Shown piece by piece: positions 8,104 through 16,700 of a stretch of DNA of 23,537 bases (positions are counted from its first letter, which is position 1; every line of letters starts with the position of its first letter). The notes beneath the pieces were generated by a model. It had not been told where the DNA came from and made no database searches. It saw nothing but the letters and a program-made list of their open reading frames with translations. The position numbers and the translations under genes are program-made. Origin of the DNA: a virus; the IMG/VR virus record IMGVR_UViG_3300029267_001875, positions 1-23,537 of that record. One strand, given 5' to 3'.

Positions 8104-9180
8104 ATGGCGCGTCGTTGCTGCTGTGTCGAGGGTTGCATAATCCTCCAGGACGATTTCGACCGGGATAACAGCACGGATCTTGGCAGCCAGTGGACCGAGG
8201 TATCCGGCGATTGGGAAATTGATACTGACCAGCTTGTCGAAGCGGGAACAACTAACGCCCGGATTGTCACCACGGCGAAGAACACATCCGGCCGTGGTTA
8301 TGTCGATGTAAAAATCTATCCCAACAGCGGCGACAAGTTTCGGATTCTGCTCAACTCCGACTCGACGGCTACAGCGTACCAATATGTCGAGGCTCACTGC
8401 ACGACGGCGAGTCTGATTCTCACGGCCGGCGGAGAGACTCGCACCTACACGGCCGCCGATGGATGGAACATCAATGAGTTGCCGATCATGATGAGCGGGT
8501 GCGTGACGGATGGCTGCCTGTACGTCCAGGTGAGTCATCTGGGGTTCGATGGCTGCGTGTGGGATAACACGGTTACGGTGAGCGACAGCCGCCGTCATGC
8601 GGGGTTGATGAATGGCGGTTCCTCTGAATTGACGTGGGACGATTTCATCTATCGTCAACACGAGCAGGATGATCCGGATTGTCCGGACTGCACTTGTTTT
8701 TGTACCTATTATGATGACGAAGGTCATCCGCAGCGATACTACCCGCACTGGAAACTCAAGATCGATTGGTATTCGGAGTTCTGTCTCTACGACGGGACGT
8801 GTGCCGACTTGGAGTACGATTGCAGCGAGGCAGTTTGGTTTGGGGTAAGTGGCTTTATTGGGACGACTCCGGTGCCCCAGGGTTCCGGCCCGGGCACGAC
8901 GCCGAAAGTAGTGTGTGGTGAAGATGACCGTTGTAGTTGGACATTGACCCTGCCGGGGGGCGAGTGTTGTGACGGCAACAACGCGGCCTCGGGGTGTCCA
9001 ACCGGGCCGGACGGCTGCTCGGACATAGGGGCCGAGGCATTTGTTTGTGGTAATTCCAGTACCTTCGCTGTTCGCTGGGATATAGAGACAATCGGCGACT
9101 TGTCGTGCCCACCGAACTGTGGGGTCGACCCAATGGACTCGGGGGGGTGGTACGGAATTATGACGGAGGGGTCGTGTTGA
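8104..9180 (+). CDS. Cys-rich LamG/concanavalin-like tail protein (receptor-binding candidate)
   Basis: 358 residues with about 25 cysteines. It begins MARRCCCVEGC. Residues ~14-185 have the plan of a LamG/concanavalin-like domain: DDFDRDNSTDLGSQWTEVSG, DWEIDTDQLVEAG, and a closing GGSSELTWDDFIYR. This opening is one I associate with planctomycete surface and sugar-binding proteins. The second half carries dense Cys groups (DPDCPDCTCFC, GGECCDG, SCPPNCGV) without the regular spacing of a single zinc finger, so disulphides or several metal sites are possible. Start ATG 8104 follows AGGAGGGA at 8093-8100. It could be the host-binding tip of the tail. A run of seven G near 9141 is a possible sequencing weak spot, but the frame reads sensibly through it. 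Confidence 0.55.
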   Translation: MARRCCCVEGCIILQDDFDRDNSTDLGSQWTEVSGDWEIDTDQLVEAGTTNARIVTTAKNTSGRGYVDVKIYPNSGDKFRILLNSDSTATAYQYVEAHCTTASLILTAGGETRTYTAADGWNINELPIMMSGCVTDGCLYVQVSHLGFDGCVWDNTVTVSDSRRHAGLMNGGSSELTWDDFIYRQHEQDDPDCPDCTCFCTYYDDEGHPQRYYPHWKLKIDWYSEFCLYDGTCADLEYDCSEAVWFGVSGFIGTTPVPQGSGPGTTPKVVCGEDDRCSWTLTLPGGECCDGNNAASGCPTGPDGCSDIGAEAFVCGNSSTFAVRWDIETIGDLSCPPNCGVDPMDSGGWYGIMTEGSC

Positions 9181-9539
9181 TGGCAACAGGCTGTGAGTGC
9201 ACCGAGCCCGGCTGGTGTGAACGCCACGGCGTGGAGAAGAACGCCAACTGGTTCCATCAGTGTCAGACGCGACAGGTGATTTTCAATTTGTGGGAACGGG
9301 GTTTGGGGCCAGGGCAGGAGATTGTAGCAACTGCGGGTGAAGCACCGGTGAAAGACGGTTCTGCGAGCAAGGCGCTCGTGACCCCCTGTGAACGGAGGCG
9401 TCAGAGGAGGGCGGAAAGGAAAGAATATTTCGATGCGAACGCTGAGTTTATTGCGTCATTATGCGAGGGCTGTGATTTCGCTGGTTGCCAAGACACGCCA
9501 TGCCGACGCCAAGGTCATTGCCCTCGCCACCTCTGGTAA
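9180..9539 (+). CDS. Small Cys/His-rich putative metal-binding phage protein
   Basis: 119 residues from ATG 9180, whose A is the last base of the previous TGA; GGAGGGG lies at 9164-9170. Upstream in-frame starts fall inside the previous gene and are rejected. The N-terminus has CECTEPGWCERHGVEKN followed by FHQCQ, and the C-terminus has LCEGCDFAGCQDTPCRRQGH; these two Cys/His clusters are separated by an Arg-rich middle (CERRRQRRAERKEYF). Two small zinc-binding knuckles are likely. The function is unknown. Its place after the Cys-rich tail protein suggests a partner or assembly factor. Confidence 0.6.
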   Translation: MATGCECTEPGWCERHGVEKNANWFHQCQTRQVIFNLWERGLGPGQEIVATAGEAPVKDGSASKALVTPCERRRQRRAERKEYFDANAEFIASLCEGCDFAGCQDTPCRRQGHCPRHLW

Positions 9540-9561
9540 CAATGCAGAGCGGAGATAAGCC

Positions 9562-10758
9562 ATGCCTATTGTTGTCGAACACCAGCCAGCCGGGGTCGCC
9601 GTGGGATTGGCGGCGTATGCGAGTGGCGTTGGAAACGCCCGGGAGCGGTGGCGTAAGCAAATGCTCGACCGTCTCGCGGAACAACAGGCCCAGGAACGGG
9701 AGATGGACTTTCGTCGCGAGATGCAGGAGGATCGCTTCGAGTTCGAGGGCATGTTGGCGGGAGAGCGAATGGCGTCCGATGAAGGGCTCCAGGAGGCAAT
9801 GTTCAGGGAACGCCGGGAGGAAAGCGACCTGGACGCACGGCGACGAAGGGCGGACTGGCGTCGTCGCGAGGCCGGGTCGATCACGGAGGACAGTCTTCTC
9901 AGCGACCGGAACAAGGAGCGTGAAAGGCAGATTCTGGACGAGATACAGGAGATCGACGGCGATCGGTACGAGACTCCCGAAGACAAGCAGGCTGCTATCG
10001 AAGCGCTCCAGGAAGAGCGCCGCCGTCTTCACGAGGAGAGTCCGCGAAAGCCCACCTTGGAAGAGGAAATTGCCGAGAGAACTAAGAACTACCCGGACTG
10101 GATGAAGGACCTCCCGTGGAACCTGAAGGACGGCGTCCTCAGCTTGCCCAGCAACATGCCGGACTCGCCCGAGGAACTTCAGCGCGAGCGAGACGAGAAG
10201 CAACGCCAGGCCCAGTACGATGAGGATATCTTTCAGTGGGAGGCGGCCGAGAAACAGTGGGAGGATGCCCGGGACAAACGTCGGCGATACGAGGACTGGT
10301 TGTGGACGCTTCCGAAAAACGAGGGCGCGAGCTTCGACGAAATCGATGCCCAGGTCGAGGAGAGGTATGGGCCGCTCGGGGACAGACCTAGACCCCCGCG
10401 TCGGACGTCGATGGGGCCGGGGGCGTGGAGTGTGACGCGGGGTGCCGCGGTCGCTATGGCGGAGGGGTTTGGAGGGTTTGGGCCGACGAGGCCACAGGAA
10501 GGCCCCGAGGGCGCGCCTCCAGTGGAGCCTGAGCAGGTAGAGCCTGAGCAGCAGGACGTGAATGAAGTCGTTCCGCTCAGCGCCGAGGAGCTACGGAACC
10601 GTTTCAGGGAGACGAATAATGCATATAGAAGACCTGTGACGAGCAGTGTCACGGGCACGTCCCAGCAAGCTGCACCACTAACCCGGGCGGAGTATGAGGC
10701 TTTGCCGTCCGGTGCAATCTTTGTTGACCCGAACGGAGTACGGAGGAGAAAGCCATGA
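9562..10758 (+). CDS. Charged helical internal virion protein candidate
   Basis: 398 residues; ATG 9562 follows a GGAGATA element at 9551. After a short hydrophobic start (VAVGLAAYASGVGNA) the residues from ~25 to 255 are a highly charged helix (ERWRKQMLDRLAEQQAQERE and many Glu/Arg pairs), likely coiled coil. A Pro/Glu-rich linker follows at ~290-335. The C-terminus has LTRAEYEALPSGAIF followed by DPNG and a basic tail, an ending I recall from phage proteins encoded next to ejection proteins. It lies immediately before the giant polyvalent protein, whose ATG overlaps its stop region, so the two are probably co-packaged in the head and ejected together. No enzyme motif is seen. Confidence 0.6.
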   Translation: MPIVVEHQPAGVAVGLAAYASGVGNARERWRKQMLDRLAEQQAQEREMDFRREMQEDRFEFEGMLAGERMASDEGLQEAMFRERREESDLDARRRRADWRRREAGSITEDSLLSDRNKERERQILDEIQEIDGDRYETPEDKQAAIEALQEERRRLHEESPRKPTLEEEIAERTKNYPDWMKDLPWNLKDGVLSLPSNMPDSPEELQRERDEKQRQAQYDEDIFQWEAAEKQWEDARDKRRRYEDWLWTLPKNEGASFDEIDAQVEERYGPLGDRPRPPRRTSMGPGAWSVTRGAAVAMAEGFGGFGPTRPQEGPEGAPPVEPEQVEPEQQDVNEVVPLSAEELRNRFRETNNAYRRPVTSSVTGTSQQAAPLTRAEYEALPSGAIFVDPNGVRRRKP

Positions 10759-13700
10759 GCCGGGTGCAAGACGAGTGGTGGCTGGAGGCTCCAGTAGTCG
10801 AGAATGTCGCTGACGAGTGGTGGCTGGAGGCTCCTGTTGTTGGTGATATGGTCGAGCAGCCGAAGCAGCCTCCCCCACCCCGGTCATTCATCCAACGCGG
10901 CATGGACCACATGCGCGATACGGCCGTGGTGACCGCCAAGGGAGCACTCGGCGTGCCCCAGGCGATCACGGGCATTGCTGACATGATACCGATTACCGAA
11001 GCGATCCCAGGGCCTCCGGGCTTGAAGAGTGTCGCCAAAGCGGCTGCAACGCAAGCCGGGCTGCCCGTCCATGGCTGGCCTGGATGGATGCAGGAGAGGC
11101 TAGGAATCGACTACGAGGGGGCGCAGCAAGTTCTTCACAATGCGTACAGCGCCGAGACACAGGCGGCCCATCGGAACGTGGCTGATGCGGAGGGGGTGCT
11201 AGGTAAGATCGACGCGGCGCTACGAAACCCACGCGCGATTGCCACGACGATTGGCGAATCCATCCCGCTTATGGCCGCCGGTGGTGCTATCGGTCGTGCG
11301 CCCGCGCTGGGAAAATACGGCTATGCCATTGGGGAAGGGCTGGTGTCGGCTGGCTCTGGGGCGGAGCAAACCCGAGCCGAAACACCGGGCGGACTCTTGA
11401 GCGGAAAGCAAGCAGCCATACACGCCGCGAGCGGAGGTCTGACGGGGGTGGTGGGCGTCTTGGGTAGTAAGCTGGCTTCCAGGCTGGGGATTGAAGACAT
11501 CGATGTCTTGATGGCCGGTGGCGCCAGTGATCCGGCGAAGCGCAACATCCTAATCAAGACGTTGGCGGGAATGCTGGTCGAAGGTGGGGCCGAGGAGGGG
11601 CCCCAGTCCATTCAGGAACAGATCGCGCAGAACTTAGCCACGGGCAAGCCATGGTATACGGGCTGGGATCAGGCTTGGGTGATGGGGACGATAACGGGCG
11701 GTGTAATGGGTGGTGGGACAAACCTGATGACCAGCTTGGCCGATCTCCCCCACACTCCCACTCGCAGGGAATGGGCCAAGGCGGTGTTCGGCGACATTTC
11801 CAGGTACAGGGAGGCCCCGAGTAGAAAGGTACGACGAGAACAGTTCAAAGCCGCGAAACAGGAGGCAGCAAGCCGTGTACGAGTTGACGCCCCAGCAGCA
11901 AGCCGAACTGGAATGGATCGAGGAGTTGTCCCGGCGGCAAACGAGGGAAATGTTCCTGCACGCCCTCCGGTCACGCCAACTGAAGAGGCTGGCCAACCAT
12001 CGGGCGAAGAACGTGGTGCTGAACCGGCGGATGCTGGAGTCGAACCCGAGGGACGGACGGGAGTAGCTGAAAGGACACGGGTAGAGAAACAGGTCAAGGG
12101 CGTCTTTGGGGAGGAGGAGGGGGCTGCCGGCATGGCCCTCATGGACGCCCACGCAGGCGTTTGGGCGAAGGCCACGGGACGGTCGGCGGATGAGTGGTTC
12201 AGTAGGGTTGCCGCAGTCGAGAAAGGCCAAGAGGACGATGTGTCGGAGACGGCGCTTCTACACTCCGCTTTCCACGGCAGCCCGCACAAGTTCGACAAGT
12301 TCACGCTGGATAATATCGGGACCGGCGAAGGAGCCCAGGCGTATGGTTGGGGGCTGTACTTTGCGGACAGTGAGTCGGTAGCGCGGTTCTATCGCGATAA
12401 GCTTGGGGGCGGATGGCTGCTGGACGGGAAGCCGATTGCGGAGATGGCGCTAGACAGGGACACCCTGTCGGAACTCAACAGGGCTAGGGCGTTTGTTGGC
12501 AAAGACGAGACGATTGATGATGCGATCAAGCGTGTACGCCAGGAACGCAAGGAACGCCAGAAGGCGGAACGCAGCGGGGAGGAGGGGCCCAGTGGGTGGA
12601 CTGAAGATCTACTGGCGGCCGAAAAGGCGATGAAGAAGTATCGGTCGCGGCTGACCCGCAGCAAGGGTAGTCTCTATAAAGTCGATCTTGCCCCTTCCCA
12701 GGAGGAGTACCTGCTATGGGACAAGCCGCTGAGTGAGCAGAGCGAGAAGGTCAAAAAAGCGCTGCGCGAAGTGTTTCCTGATGGTTCCGGAATAGACAAG
12801 GCTTTTCTTGCCAAGCAGCCTGAGGCGAGTAGAAAGTGGTGGGAGGCTCAAAAGACTTATCTCGAGGGCGTGTGGGGACAGACTGGAGAACAGTTTTACA
12901 CAGGCCAAATAAACAAGTTCTACGAGACAGTTGAGACGGAGGTAAACGCGAAGTCTGCCGCAGAGTGGGCATCCAAGTCGCTTCACAAAGCCGGCATCCG
13001 CGGCATTAAGTATGCCGACCAGGACAGCCGATTCGCTCCCCCAGGGCAAATGCGTTATCGGGTTCGATGGAGCGAGGACGGCACGAAGCCGGAAGTCTTC
13101 GAGGTGGCGACGGGCCAGGCACTCGACAGGCAGTTTGCCACATTCGCGGAAGCTGACGAGTGGATCGCCAGCCAGGAGCAGGAGTCGGACCGCACCCACA
13201 ACTACGTCATTTTCGACGACGCTGATATAGCGATTGAAGAGGTCTTGGAGTCTCGCCGGCGAGGCAGGGTCACGGGTGCCGTGCAGTTTGCCGAAGATGG
13301 CCGAGCAACGATCGTCGCCTTCCAGCGTGGGGACGTAGCTACCCTGGTGCATGAGGTAGGGCACATCTTTCGGCGGTCCATCGGTGAAGTAGACGCGGAC
13401 CTGCTATCGCGGGCCGAGAGGGACCTGGGAGTCACTGACGGCAACTGGACTGTTGAGGCTGAAGAGGCGTTCGCCGGTGGGTTCGAGCGGTATCTGCGTG
13501 ATGGAAGGGCGCCGACCGCGACATTGACGAAAGTGTTCGAGCAATTGCGGGATTGGTTGCTGGCTATCTATTCAGCCATCAGGGGGACGGCTCTTGAGCG
13601 AAACGTGTCGCCGGAGTTGCGTGGCGTGTTCGACCGAATGCTGGGCGGGAAAGCGGCCCCAGCGTCCCCTCAGACGCCTCCGCCGCTCCCTGGGGTGCCG

Positions 13701-16700
13701 GGCGGCCCTGGAACGGTCTCGACCCAGAACGCCTACACGCAGGCCCAGAGGGCCGTTCACGGGATGAACCCCAAGGCCCCCGTGGTCACCCGCGAGTGGG
13801 TCAAGCTTCACGGCCAGGCCATGGCTATGTCCGACGCGGAGGTGACGAAGGTCGTTGACGAGTTGCGGAATGACCCGAAGTCAAGCAGCGACCAGCGAGA
13901 ATTTGTGCTCCTGCGACGGATGAACGAAATTGAGAATCAACACGCCAGTGCCGTTTCGAGCGGTGACATGCCAGCAGCAGCAGCAGCGGAAGCGCAGTTG
14001 GTGGACATCTACACGATAGCCGAAAAGGTCGGCTCCGAGGAAGGCCGGGCTCTCAACGCTCGCAAAGCTTGGATAAGGGACGACAATTCCCTCTTGGGGT
14101 CGATTCGACGGGCCACGAAGAAGAACGGGCGTCCACTCACGGAGATCGAGCGTCAACAGTTGGTTGAGCGCAGGCAGGAACTGGACGCCCTGGAAGCGGC
14201 ACTCGCGGAGAGGGAGCGTCAACAGGTTGAGGCTGCTGCCGAGCGGACGGTGTCCGAGGCGGTGGCCAAGCGGCAGGAGACGCTCAAGAGCCGGTACGAG
14301 AAAGTGGTTAACGCCATTCTCGACGCCTATGGGATCACGGGTGTCACTTTCGCTAACGTTGAGGCGGAGGCCAAGCGACGGGTGAGTGAGGAGGCTGAGG
14401 CGGCCAAGGCGTACAACTATGCTTACCGACAGGCTGCCAAGGCCACGGGCTTGTGGCCCAAGGTAATCGACAAGATTGAGGACGGTCAGCTTGTGGCCCC
14501 TAGTGGACGGCCGTATGACATCAACGAATATGGTCGCCTGGACGAAAAGGCTCCCATGCTGGCAAGGGAGTACCCGGAACTTGGGATTCAATCCACGCCA
14601 GCCGATGCGGAGCAGACGGGCAACGAGGCGGCTGACCTCGTGAAGGTGCTCAAGCGGGGAATCCGCCACGTTCCCGGGTGGCATGAAAAGCTGGACGAGG
14701 TTGCTCACGCGCTGGTGGCCGAGCGGGGCCGGGAGTTGCCCCTGGGTTTCAGCCTGGAACGGGAGGTGACGCAGGCGGACAGGGACTTCGAGGGCAGGGG
14801 TCTCGATGAATCTGAATCCAGCACCGTCGACGATGCCGGCTTCGACTGGGGGACGGGCACACAAATGCCTCCAAGGGGTGGCAAGCCTAAGCCACTCACG
14901 GCGAAGGAGAAGGCCGAGCGGGCCGGGCAACGGCTCAAGGAAGCGTCAGCGGAGCTCCTAGACTCCTTGGTCGCCCTGGGACCGTTGAAATTTGCCGAAC
15001 CGGCGGACACGGTTCGCAGGTACGATCGTTTCCAGGCAGCGCTGGCTGACGCGGCTCTTGCCTGTATCGAGTACGGCATTCGCAGCTTCAACGCGGCAGT
15101 GGTACGGCTTACGGCTGACATGGGGCGGCGCATGACGCCGATGGTCCGCGAAGCTTTTCGTAAGGAATGGGACGCCCTTGTCGGTGAGGGGGTGATTCCG
15201 TCGCCCGTAATCGACCCGAACGACGACAGCGAATTCAGTGAGCACGCCCAGAAGGTACTCAGTTGGGTCGTTCAGTCTGGAGTGACGGACACGCAGCAGG
15301 CTCTTGACGAGGTCCATGCGGAGCTACAGACCATTCGGCCTAACATCACCCGCGAGGAGTCGGGGAAGGCGGCGTCTGGCTACGGGCAATTCAAGCCACT
15401 AAACAAGGATGCGGTGTCTCTGACAAGGCGTCGAATCAGGGGCGAGCTTCAACAGCATTCCAAGATAGACGACCTGGAGAGGGCCATTGCGGAAGCTCAG
15501 CGACTCAGGGCCGAGGGAAAGTCAGAGGCCGAGATAGCGGAGGCAATCAAGGAGTTCTTGCCGAAGAAGACCGGTGTCGAACGACGCACACCAGAACAGG
15601 CCGAGCGGGAACTGATCTCGCAGGTCGAGGACCTGAAGAAGGAGATTCCCGTTTCGACGGAGGGGACCGAACGGCAACTCAAGACCCGCCTGGCGACCGC
15701 CAAGACGGCCGTGCTGAACCAGATCGAGAACCTGGAAGCCGGTAGGCCGGGGAGAAAGCCGCGAACGCCTGGACCAACTGATGCCGAGCTTGAGGCTCAC
15801 CGGAAGCGGCGGGACAAGCTACAGGCGGCCTACGACGAGATGAACCCGCGGGACCGGAAGAAACGCACGCCGGAGCAGGAAACCAAGGCTACGTTGCGGG
15901 GTCTGGACCGGGCAATCGAGGATCTGGAGGGGGACTTGGGGCGGGGCTACGTCGGTCGCCCGGGCAAGCCGGTGTCGCGAACCAGCCCGGAAATCGACGC
16001 CAAGCGGAAGAAACTGGCGCGATTGAAAGAACTGCGCGAGGAGATACGCGAACTGGACCCCGAATTTCAGAAGGACGAGTATGCCCGGCGTCTGGCGGCC
16101 CGGAAGCAGATGCTGAAGCGGAAGCTGGCGGCCTACGAGGACCGGTGGGCGCGCAAGGATTTCGCGAAGAAGCCCGTGAGGAGGTCTCCGGAGGATGAGG
16201 AGACGTTGAGGCTCCGGCATCAGATCTCGGAAGCCAACAAGCGCCAGCGCGCGGCGGAGGACCGAATTGCAAGGGCCAACCGGCTGATGCGAGAGAAGAT
16301 TGCCGTGGTGCCGCTTGACGTGTCCCGCACCATAAAGAGTGTCTGGTCATCTGTCGATGCGTCATTCCTTTTGCGGCAAGGGGTCTTGGTCGCGGCGGGG
16401 CATCCAATCAGGGCCGTGCAGCAGCAGGGGCGAAGTCTCCGCGCGGCTCTGTCCGACAAGGAGTTCTTCGCCTTGCAAGAGGGGATTGCGGCTCGGGACA
16501 ACGCGAGGTCGGGGCTCTACGGCCGGGCAAAGCTTGAGCTACTTGATATCTCCGGCCCCTTAGTTTCTCGCTCGGAAGAGTACCAGTCCACGTTCGTCCA
16601 AAAGATTCCCTATATCGGGGGGGCCATTAAGGCTTCCGAGCGCGCCTTCGTGGCCCAGGGCAATCAGATGCGGGCGGACTTGTTCGATTCCATGATTGCG

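Noticed and set aside
7747-9186. 479-residue minus-strand ORF
   Set aside because: It lies antisense to two well-supported + genes that have good ribosome-binding sites, and its product shows no recognisable domain. It is an open antisense frame created by codon bias.
9485-10105. 206-residue + strand ORF
   Set aside because: Out-of-frame shadow of the charged helical virion gene; Arg- and Ser-rich low-complexity product, and codon use does not favour it.
13881-14930. 349-residue minus-strand ORF inside the polyvalent gene
   Set aside because: Antisense to the coiled-coil part of the large protein, with Leu/Arg-rich sequence and no ribosome-binding site or family likeness.
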